A DNA stretch of 12,883 bases, from the NCBI GenBank assembly GCA_000697335.1, contig JNEM01009896.1:1-12883 (forward strand), in the 5' to 3' direction. Every line of letters begins with the position of its first letter. Position 1 is the stretch's first letter. The DNA comes from Conidiobolus incongruus B7586. Its lineage: Eukaryota > Entomophthoromycota > Entomophthoromycetes > Entomophthorales > Conidiobolaceae. The translations under genes were made by a program, and so were the position numbers. Positions 1 through 8,332 of this stretch are shown one piece after another. The notes below the pieces were generated by a model that searched no databases, was not told where the DNA came from, and saw only the letters and a list, made by a program, of their open reading frames with translations.

Positions 1-1660
1 TTTTAATTTAATTCATAATATTACTTTGTAATTAAAATAATGGGTATTTTTTGCAATTGAAAAAAAATAAATATCTTAATATATAAAAAATAAAAATAAA
101 TATATAATATAAAATTAATAATTTCTTTTATTTCTAATAACTTTTTGCTATATTTTTAACAAAGATTTAATATCTAAATAATAATTCTTTTTATTAAAGA
201 CTGAAATTTAATATTTTACAAATCAATTAAATTTTCCTATAAATATTTTCTTTCTTGTAAGCTAGTTTTTTGATTACCTAAAACAATTATAATTATATAA
301 GTTATAATCTAAAGAATATACTAGATATAGTAGTTTTTTCCAGTTATTTTTAATTAAAAAGTTTTTTATAATTTTAGATTTATGTATTTTATAATTATCA
401 TCTAAAATAATATGTTTTCTCAAATTATATTAAGAATACTAATTAAAAATACTTTTATTTAAAAAAATAAAATTTACTATTAATTAATTTTCTTTTAAAA
501 ATTAAATTAAAATAACATATGTTATTATAATTTATTATTATAATTAATATATATTTATTAATAAAATGTTTATTTAAAGGAATTTGTAAAGAGGGTTAAT
601 TTAACTTAATTTAACACTTTAATTTATGTTTTAATAAAAGATTATACAAAATAATTTAAGATTTATTAATTATAATAATTTATTATAAAAACTTTAGTTT
701 TTAGTTATACCTGAGTAAGTTTTGTTTAATAATAATTATTCTAATTTTTTTTAAGTTTTAATTATATTATAAGGTATCTAATTTATATTTTTATTAATTA
801 ATTTTAATTTAAACTTTAATATATATAAAATACTTATATAACTAATATTATATTATTCTAATAATTCTTTAACTGAATTAAAAAAATACTTTTCAATATA
901 ATTTTTCATTTTATTAATAATAAAAAAAATAATAGTTGAAATTAATCTTTAAGATTTTAATAGGTTTTAGGTAATTTCTTTTTTAACTTTAAAATAATTT
1001 ATTTAGTGATAAATTGTTAATTTAAATAATATTTCATTATTAAAAATTGCTTGTAAATTTTAAATAATTTTAAAGGATTTGTGGTTAAATTTTATTAATA
1101 TTAAAATAAAAAACTTTTGATAGTTATTTTTTAGTTAAAATATAATTAAATAACCAATTTTAAAAAATTAATTGTTTAATCAAAAAAATTATTATATATA
1201 TATATATATAATTCAAAACCATTTATTTTCTTATTTATTTTGTATGTATTATTTTATTTGAACTTAATAATATATTTAAAAAATCAGAAATTAAAAAATT
1301 TCTTATTTTTTCAATTCTATAGTAATAATTTATAAAGAATATCATTTTAATAATATTTTGTTAAATATTATAAGAAGGGAAAAGGAATTAATAATTATAA
1401 AAAAAGCTAAAAATATAATAAATAAATTTAAAAAGACATTTATCAAAATTTAATATTATATTATATAATATTGTTTTGTTTTTTAATTTAGAATTTAAAA
1501 AATAATTAAAAAAATAATAAATATATATATAATATTAGAATTGTTATATTGATGATTTAAAAAACTTAATTAATAAAATTAGAAAATAGCTTTGATATAA
1601 AATAATCATTAATAACAAGTATGATAATATTAAAATATATGGTAACTAAGATATTTATAT
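1..1660. other. Extremely AT-rich intergenic DNA, no gene seen
   Basis: No convincing coding exon, tRNA or other RNA gene is visible on either strand. Stops are dense in all frames and the text is almost entirely A and T runs; the few 60-base lines I counted held roughly one to nine G or C. A (TA)n microsatellite lies at 1193-1210. The composition is more extreme than in the intergenic DNA between the genes further right. Confidence 0.7.
1193..1210. repeat. (TA)9 microsatellite
   Basis: An uninterrupted TA dinucleotide run of 18 bases inside AT-rich intergenic DNA. Similar tracts occur at 2237-2254, 4590-4611 and 5471-5482. Likely slippage-generated and not functional as far as the sequence shows. 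Confidence 0.9.
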
Positions 1661-1734
1661 AACTCAAGCAAAATTTTCAAATGTTTTTAATATGATAAAG
1701 ATGGATCAAACCACCAATATTACTAGAAATAAAC

Positions 1735-1837
1735 TCCTTTGCTATCTAGCAATTGATTAAGATAGTGTTTCAAGGCTAGTGCTGGAGCTTACCCCCTTAG
1801 TGTCTCCAGATTCCATGTAGGACTTGGGTAAGGGTAA
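1735..1837. other. G+C-elevated island with nested inverted repeats (candidate structured RNA or repeat remnant)
   Basis: This stretch stands out from its surroundings in G+C. Visible pairings are GCTATC (1741-1746) with GATAGT (1761-1766, one G-T pair), CTGGAG (1782-1787) with CTCCAG (1804-1809), and CTTACCC (1788-1794) with GGGTAAG (1826-1832). The last pairing joins the loop of the second hairpin to downstream sequence, which is a pseudoknot topology. GGGTAA occurs twice in tandem at 1826-1837. I see no open reading frame of note and do not recognise any snRNA, SRP, RNase P or tRNA signature. It may be a non-coding RNA, part of a dispersed repeat, or chance. Confidence 0.3.
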
Positions 1838-2236
1838 TTAAATTTAATCAACTTTGGATATTCAATTTAAACATAACCATTATCTATATTAAATTTAATT
1901 TAATATACCAAAAATTAAGTTGATATATTTATATCATATTTTAACCTATTAAAAATAAATATCAAGATTGAATTGTGAAAAATACTCAAATATAATCTAA
2001 TTTTAATATATTATTAATTACTAAAAAGCTATGATTCAATGTTAAGATGTATTTTATTATACATTAATAATGATTCATTAAATGTTTTGAATTTTTGAAA
2101 GTTAATCTAACTTTCACTGTCAACTACTCCATCATTAAACACAATTTAGATTGAAACTAAATTGATTATTGATTCAAGTAACAATTTTCAAATTTATTAT
2201 AAGCAGAGATAGTTTTCAAAGTATTATAGATTGAGA

Positions 2237-2254
2237 ATATATATATATATATAT
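2237..2254. repeat. (AT)9 microsatellite
   Basis: Uninterrupted AT dinucleotide run about 250 bases upstream of the BAR-SH3 start codon. No specific role is evident. Confidence 0.9.
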
Positions 2255-2503
2255 TCGTTTTTAATATGACCAAAGTGTCATTTTACCACTTTTTATTAAT
2301 TTAGCATTTTTATAACTAATAATTATTCTAATAGAAATTTCCGAAAAATTGATAATTAAATTCCACAAACTACGAAAAAATAGATGAAATCATCGTTCCA
2401 ATTTGAAATGAATGCAAATATAGTATTTGTCTCAATTATTAAGTCAGTTTGACTCTTATTCTTTAAAATCTAAGCATTATAATTAAAAAGATATTTAATA
2501 TTA

Positions 2504-3861
2504 ATGAGTTGGTAATAATTTATTCTTAGTATAATTTATAATATAACTTATTATCTAATATAACCACTATATTAATTAGGAGAGGTTTTAAAAAGGCTGT
2601 TGACCGTTTACCACAAAATATCAAATTAAAAACTGGCTTTGCTCATGGTAATTACATTAACCTAGTTAATAATAATAATAATAATTAGTAATAATAATTC
2701 AACTTAGCTTCTGTCGATGATCAATTTAAAGTATATGAAAATCAATTTAAAGCATTAGAAGATGAAGTCACTCGCCTTTTGGGTGATGCTCGCCAATATC
2801 GAACAGCTGTCACTACTCTTATCTCTCATCAAAATGAAATTGGGAATGCTATGAAAGATATATACGCTCCGATTTCTGGTTTCAGTTTAGAAGATACACC
2901 TACTATTAAAACTACAGTACCAGCTGATTCTATGGAGGCAGTAGATACTTATGTTCAAATCAACAATCCTGTATTCCAACAGATATCCGGTATTTTATAC
3001 ACTTTCGATGAACGTGTTGTCAATCCTTTAGCAACTCTTGCTGACATTCTATCTTCTATCAGAAAACTTATTAATAAGAGATATAACAAACTGATAGACT
3101 ACGATCGTTACAAAGTTGATGTTGACAAATTCAAAGCTAAACAAAACAGAGATTTAAGTGATGAAAAAAAGCTGCACAAAGCTAATCAATCGTTTGAAAT
3201 AGCCCAAAGGGAATACAAAGATATCAATAATTTACTCATGGAAGAGCTACCTTTGCTAATTCAACAAAAGCAACAGTTTATTATTCCCATGTTCTATGTC
3301 ATTTACCAATATCAATTGGAAATTGCTGCAATTCTCTATAATTCTATCGAGCCCATGAAAAAATGTAGAAATTTTGACTTTTCTAAATCAGCTAAACAAG
3401 GATTCAAAGATAAAGAAGGTAATTTGGCCATCATTGATGACATGTTCAAATACAACTCTTTTAGTCCAAACACAAGTCCTTCCAGCTCAGTCATGGCTAG
3501 AATCAGCAGTTTGAGTCGAAGCAAATCCTCTCGTTCTGCCAACACTTCTCCCAATCAGGGCAATGGATCACCTAATCTTAATACACCCGCTCCATCATAC
3601 TCTCATTCTCGCTCTACCTCTAGTCCCAACCCAACTGTTGGTTTCAAACGATCTCCTCCTCCTCCTCCGCCCAAGCCTAGCAACAAGACCTATGTTAAAG
3701 CACTTTACGACTACACTGCCCAAGATGCTGGAGATCTCTCATTCAAAACGGGTGATATCATTGAAGTAGTTGAAAAGACTCAAAGTACCAATGATTGGTG
3801 GGTAGGTAAATTGCATGGTAAGAGTGGAAATTTCCCTGCAAATTATGTTACCATGATGTAA
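2504..3861 (+). CDS. RVS167/hob1-like: BAR-SH3 endocytic/actin protein, Rvs167/Hob1 (amphiphysin-like) family
   Basis: Three coding exons: 2504-2511, 2580-2647 and 2708-3861, with introns of 68 nt (GTAATA...TAG) and 60 nt (GTAATT...TAG). They give 409 residues. The protein starts MSWRGFKKAVDRLPQ, close to the conserved N terminus of fungal Rvs167/Hob1. The BAR domain spans about residues 5-247, with the KLIDYDRYK helix-2 motif near 153-161 and the LPLL...LYN helix-3 region from about 206. A Ser/Pro-rich linker (about 265-350) ends in PPPPPPKP (342-349), a probable SH3 ligand. The SH3 domain (about 352-409) has ALYDY (357-361), WW (389-390) and the FPANYV motif (401-406), and ends at the stop. 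Family members bind and shape membranes as a heterodimer with Rvs161 and act in endocytic vesicle scission with actin. At 409 residues it is somewhat shorter than yeast Rvs167 (482), mainly in the linker. The assignment is very secure; paralogue identity is less so. Confidence 0.95.
2666..2699. repeat. TAA/AAT trinucleotide-rich tract inside intron 2 of the BAR-SH3 gene
   Basis: Repeated AAT units with one TTAG interruption occupy most of the 60-nt intron between exons 2 and 3. The tract supplies stop codons in the unspliced frame, so retention of the intron would end translation early. Confidence 0.75.
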
Positions 3862-5145
3862 TTGCAAAGTTCTCAATTTTAAATCTTTTATTTAAAACAT
3901 TTGATTGGTTAATTATTTCTTAAAAATTCACTAATTTTCATAAATTCTATTGTAATTTATGAATAATTATCAAATATTTTTTTTATTTATTTGTCATTAT
4001 ATTTATACTATGATTGTTGATTATTAACTATTGAAAATATTTATGAAACTAATAATATTGTATCAAATCAGTTCATAAATCAAAAAAGAATAATTTTACT
4101 TCAAAACAATTTCTTTAAAATCAAAACTGATTTTTTTAGATCATTTGTTGTATTTTCAAATAAGAATTTTGGCTATAAAATTTGATAAAATTTAACTACT
4201 ATTTATTTTAATAACTTTAATAACTTAAATTTAGTAGACGAAATAATTTTTAAATTATAATAATACTACTATCATTTTTACAAATTTATATAATATTTGT
4301 ATATATTCAAATTTTAATCTTGTGATTCGATCTTCTCGAATTATACTCTTAATATTTATTTTTTCGAATTAATTATTACATTGTTTGGAATACATTGATC
4401 ATATCACAAATAGCAGTGATTTTGTTAATCTCTATTTTTGATTCAATTGATATTTATAGTATCTGATAGATTTAAATCTATAATATAAACATTTATAGTT
4501 GCAAAATTCAAAAACAATTTAAGAATTAAAAACTTGGAATAATTAATATATACTTTGAAATTTCTTTAAAATGTTTATCAATCCATTACATATATATATA
4601 TATATATATAATTATTAAAATTGTAAATGCCAAATTCATCAAATTGACCTATTTTTAAAATTCAAATATAACTATAAAAACATATTATTTTGTCTCAGTC
4701 AAGGTACTATCTATTTTTTATATATTTCATAGCCAATTTGATAAATTAAAATAAAAAAACGAAATTTGGCTCAAATATTTAAAAATATACAAAATTATGT
4801 TATTTTAAATTTTCATTATGATATTATCTAATCAATTAAATTCACTATTTTTATATTAGAAATATTAATTCAGAGACAAATATATGATAAATAAAATAAT
4901 AATATACATCGCAATAAATAAATGAATATGAATTAAAAAGATAAAAAATATATATTATATTAAATATAAAACAAAGGATAAAATTATAAATAACAGTAAT
5001 AAAATTTGAGAGAAAATAAACATTAGTATAATGGATTTATTTATTGGAATAAATAATTATAATGTAAAAAATTATTTTGAATTAAAAGAATAATAATGTT
5101 GAATAATAAAAATAATTGTAAATTAATTGGTAAATAATAATTCAA
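3862..5145. other. Intergenic DNA between the BAR-SH3 gene and tRNA-Lys
   Basis: This holds the 3' untranslated region of the BAR-SH3 gene and the upstream flank of the tRNA. No coding exon is supported on either strand. Notable items are a long TA microsatellite (4590-4611) and a small perfect hairpin, ATTCGA (4325-4330) with TCGAAT (4336-4341) over a 5-nt loop. No clear polyadenylation signal can be singled out in this AT background. Confidence 0.65.
4590..4611. repeat. (AT)11 microsatellite
   Basis: Uninterrupted 22-base alternating AT run, the longest dinucleotide tract in the window, in intergenic DNA. Confidence 0.9.
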
Positions 5146-5218
5146 GCCCGGTTAGCTCAGTCGGTAGAGCATCAGACTTTTAATCTGAGGGTCGTGGGTT
5201 CGAGCCCCACATTGGGCG
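5146..5218 (+). tRNA. tRNA-Lys (anticodon UUU)
   Basis: A complete 73-nt cloverleaf without intron. The acceptor arm GCCCGGT (5146-5152) pairs with ATTGGGC (5211-5217), including two G-T pairs, and the discriminator base is G at 5218. The anticodon stem TCAGA/TCTGA encloses the loop CTTTTAA, giving anticodon TTT, which reads the AAA and AAG lysine codons. The T arm GTGGG/CCCAC holds TTCGAGC. The internal Pol III promoter boxes are intact (entry at 5153-5207) and a T-run terminator follows. No CCA is encoded, as expected for a eukaryotic nuclear tRNA. AAA is a heavily used codon in all three protein genes here. Confidence 0.97.
5153..5207 (+). promoter_or_regulatory. Internal Pol III promoter of tRNA-Lys (A box and B box)
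   Basis: The A box TAGCTCAGTCGG lies at 5153-5164 and the B box GGTTCGAGCCC at 5197-5207. Both match the eukaryotic consensus fully (TRGCNNAGYNGG and GGTTCGANNCC), the sites bound by TFIIIC. Confidence 0.92.
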
Positions 5219-5226
5219 GATATATC

Positions 5227-5236
5227 TTTTCTTTTT
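5227..5236 (+). terminator. Pol III T-run terminator of tRNA-Lys
   Basis: TTTT at 5227-5230, followed after one C by TTTTT at 5232-5236, begins 8 bases beyond the end of the mature tRNA. This is the normal signal and spacing for Pol III release; the second run would act as a back-up. Confidence 0.85.
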
Positions 5237-7369
5237 CATCATTGTTAATTTAATCATTCCAAAATCATTTTCTTTTTATATATTTCTATTTGATATTACT
5301 TTAGATATTTTATTTGATCTAGTGATACTCGTCTTTTTTCAAAGCTTCAATATATGATTATCATTTATTTTATAATCTGTTGTATGTATGTTATTGAGAT
5401 ATTACCATAACATTAACATAATTAATTCGTGCTCTGATGTATGAATAAGAGTTAATTCAAGTTTTACATTATATATATATATCTTTAGTATCTAATTGAT
5501 AATTTAAATCTTTTAATCAACAGTCATAAAATTTAATATGACTCTCTAAACTTGAATTATCCTTGAGTAAATCACCTAAAAATTCTTATAAAAATATATT
5601 AATCATGATCACAATTATGTTTATCATTAAAAATAAATGACCCTTAGTTTTACAGAATATGCTACTGAATAAATAGGCTTAATGGTTTTCCAAAATACTA
5701 TTATTACTAAAGGGATGAATTATTGGTTTTCCGAGAGATTAATATTATTTCCAATTTTATTGAAATTAAATATATCTGTATTGATATATAAGGAATAGAT
5801 TTCAAAAATAAAACAACTTGAACCAATGATAGTGTCTATATTATCCTATAGATTGTCTAAATTAAATAGACCTCTTAGGCTAAAAACCCAATGATTTCTA
5901 ACGAATATTAATAGAATATACAAACTTATTATTTTTAATATCAATCTTAATATTATCAGTTGAAAGTTTTCACTAGTCATCCACTTTAACAGTCTTTGTT
6001 TTGTATTAGGTATAGAATTGTTAATGTCATATGCTTTATCCATTATAAAATGAAAAGAACATTAACTTCAAGCTGGATCAAAATTATATTTTGTATATTC
6101 TATACTATTATTATTTAATTTAAATTTGAAATTAGCAAAGTATTATATGGGAGATTGATTTAAAGGAGATACTTTACAGTTTTTAAAAATTTTTTGAAAA
6201 TTTAAATTGAGAATTACGAAATTATCCTTTTGTAAAGAAGGGTGCTTGATATTTAATAGTTGTATTTCTAATAATCAAACTCACATTTTTTGATATTATC
6301 TTTATCAATTATATAAAATCTATTTAAATTCTAAAATGACAAATATTGATTAATTATACCTTTATCGAAGTTTGATATAAATCATATTTATAAATAATAT
6401 TTTTAAATCTATCAATTTTCGGGTCTCACTAAAATATAAATTTATGGATAATAATTGATTTAATATTTTTTACCAATCATATTCTTTCAAATACTTCAAT
6501 TTCCTCCGAAATATTTACACATAAATTTGTCCAAATAACCTGATATAAATCAAAAATGTAAATATTTTAATAAAATTAGAACACCAGAATTTCTATTTAT
6601 TAGTTTTATCAATTGTATAAGTTGTAATAATTTAAGTGAAGAAGATTTGGTAGGAGTCTGGTTAATAATACTGAAATTATGTTCCAAGTATAAAGTATCC
6701 TGTCATTTTTAAATTATATTAATTTTATTAATATTTTAAATTATAATATTATGGTACAAGTCATAAATTCAATTTATTTTGAAAATTAACCTTATATCTT
6801 TTTCATAATGTGGTGCATTATATTTTATTAATTATCCTATATTTTAACATTTTCTTCAAATGTTAAATATTATTTGAAAGTATGATTTAAATACAAAAGT
6901 TAAAATAAATTAGTAGATAATGATAAATATTAATTGTATTATCACATATTTATTAATACCAAATGATATAAGTATAATTTTTTAATAAGTAGAGAATATT
7001 ATATCATTCATATTTATCATTATCTCTATCATATAATTTGATTCAATTTGAATAATTATTGAGTATATACCTGAATAGGATGAAGCCAACCAAGATAGTA
7101 CATTATCTATTAGTCTTCTGAATAAAGAAACGGAGATTTAAATTGAATACGCAATCTATTGACTGCTTCCAAATATTTTAATGATCCAATAGAATTTCAG
7201 GTAATCAATTGAATTGTAAAACAAATTAGAGCTGTTTTGATTAAGTAACTGTTTGCAAAAATTAACTAAATGTATTGAAAATTTAGCGAAATATTATCAA
7301 CAGTGAATAAGTTAAATAATTTATTTTTAAATATGAATGAAAAAAAAATTGTTAATAAAAAACATAAGG

Positions 7370-7407
7370 AAGGATTCAATATAATCCTGAGATCATGTCG
7401 AATCCTT
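7370..7407 (-). repeat. 8-bp inverted repeat downstream of the proton-channel stop codon
   Basis: AAGGATTC (7370-7377) and GAATCCTT (7400-7407) are perfect inverted copies with a 22-nt spacer. They lie 46-83 bases beyond the stop codon of the minus-strand channel gene, so they would form a stem-loop in its 3' untranslated region if transcription extends that far. Any role in 3' end formation or mRNA stability is inference. Confidence 0.5.
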
Positions 7408-7452
7408 ATACTATACACTTGAAATTATATGGGATATGCCAGATGATTGATT

Positions 7453-8332
7453 TCATATCTTATCATGATGATATTCACTACAATGTCGAACTAAATGTTC
7501 TAGTTCGGCTATTTTTTTCTCGTTTTTTTCCGTTTGCTCTGTTAAATTCTGGATTATATGAGTATAATGCTGGATCTTGGCTTCAGCATCGTTGTGTTCT
7601 CTTTTAATTCTATCGATAATTGCTTTGTTCTATACATATGTTAATAAAAATTTGAATTATTTAATAAATACAAATTACCTTCATTTCAACTGAATGGGCA
7701 ACTGCGTGGATGATTCTAATAAATTTCCAAAGACGAATAATAACAAGTGGAGCTACACCTTGCTTGGCAGGATCTGAGCTTCTACGCACTAAAGCAACTA
7801 ATTTGTGATGAGTTTCATGCTGGAGGTCACCATCCAGTTTGTGAGGAGCATTAGGATTCGCTGTAGCAATAACGTATATTTCCAAGACGAAGGAAGCTAG
7901 AACTACTATTGTATCAAGCAGATGCCATGAGTTCAACAGATATTTTGGTCCGATTAAAATGAGTTTGGTAAGAATTTCTACTACGAAGATTGATAAAATA
8001 AGTAAACTTGTGATTGTTAGACCAAGTTCAGCAGCATGTACAGCAGGAGTTGAGGGTATAACGCGTTCTGCTACATATAAAGCTAAAATCAACAGTTAGC
8101 ATATATTAATGATTCGATAATCTGGAGACTTACTAATCAATAATTCACTTAGAATAATGACTAAATCCAGCATAACAAGAAATATAACCACATGGTGAAA
8201 GAATTTACTATCAAGAAACTGGATAGTCTTCTGCCTCAAACTCAAGTTCTTGGGTGTATCATCGTCATTCTCAGTTGAATAATCTATTCCCTTGTATTGT
8301 TCCTCCTGTATATGATTTGATTTTTCATTCAT
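7453..8332 (-). CDS. Voltage-gated proton channel, Hv1 family
   Basis: Three exons on the minus strand: 8332-8134, 8082-7679 and 7629-7453. Introns are 51 nt (GTAAGT...TAG, branch-like GCTAAC) and 49 nt (GTAATT...TAG). The product is 259 aa. After an acidic cytosolic N terminus come S1 (about 45-66) with the selectivity aspartate D56 (human D112) and E63 (E119), S2 with F99, E102 and K106 (human F150, E153, K157), S3 with D123 (D174) and E134 (D185), and S4 with R183, K186, R189 (R205, R208, R211) and H192 where human has N214. There is no pore domain. Exon 3 encodes a 58-residue coiled coil with hydrophobic 3-4 spacing from about residue 206 to 251, as in dimeric Hv1. Family members extrude protons on depolarisation at the plasma membrane or in vacuole-type compartments. 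The S3-S4 loop is long (about 35 residues) with histidines at 147, 155, 158 and 159. Family assignment is secure; the start is the first ATG of the frame. Confidence 0.94.

Larger units (their letters stand above)
1661..2503. other. Intergenic DNA and upstream region of the BAR-SH3 gene
   Basis: No supported gene. This stretch is less AT-extreme than the DNA to its left. It contains the structured island at 1735-1837, an (AT)9 tract at 2237-2254 and a small inverted repeat, AAAGTG (2272-2277) with CACTTT (2287-2292), about 210 bases before the start codon of the BAR-SH3 gene. The promoter of that gene must lie here, but no unambiguous TATA or factor site can be picked out of such AT-rich DNA. 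Confidence 0.6.
5219..7452. other. Intergenic DNA between tRNA-Lys and the proton-channel gene
   Basis: No gene can be supported. Two open stretches look mildly coding-like. One is a 65-codon ATG-initiated frame on the minus strand (5846-6043), whose second half is low-complexity Ile/Leu. The other is a 57-codon frame without ATG on the plus strand (6539-6712). Open stretches of this size are expected by chance in so much AT-rich DNA. A short AT tract lies at 5471-5482. The part nearest 7452 is the 3' flank of the proton-channel gene and includes an 8-bp inverted repeat at 7370-7407. Confidence 0.55.

Noticed and set aside
1826-1837. Tandem GGGTAA copies as a possible telomere-type repeat
   Set aside because: Only two copies, and GGGTAA is not a rotation of TTAGGG or its complement.
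3336-3769. Open frames on the minus strand (3336-3554) and in another plus frame (3563-3769)
   Set aside because: Both are shadows of the BAR-SH3 coding exon; the Ser/Pro-rich linker and polyproline codons keep the alternative frames open.
5846-6043. 65-codon ATG-initiated open frame on the minus strand
   Set aside because: The first 29 residues look plausible (KQRLLKWM), but the second half is low-complexity Ile/Leu typical of AT-rich translation. No usable introns or family match are visible. From a rough stop frequency near one codon in ten, a few open stretches of this size are expected in the window by chance.
7071-7134. Possible terminal exon on the plus strand after an ATAG acceptor-like site (20 codons then TAA)
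   Set aside because: No upstream exon, donor or start codon could be joined to it, and the preceding several hundred bases have no coding character.
7395-7607. 70-codon open frame on the plus strand
   Set aside because: It lies largely antisense to exon 3 of the proton-channel gene, whose coiled-coil pattern on the minus strand explains the open frame.
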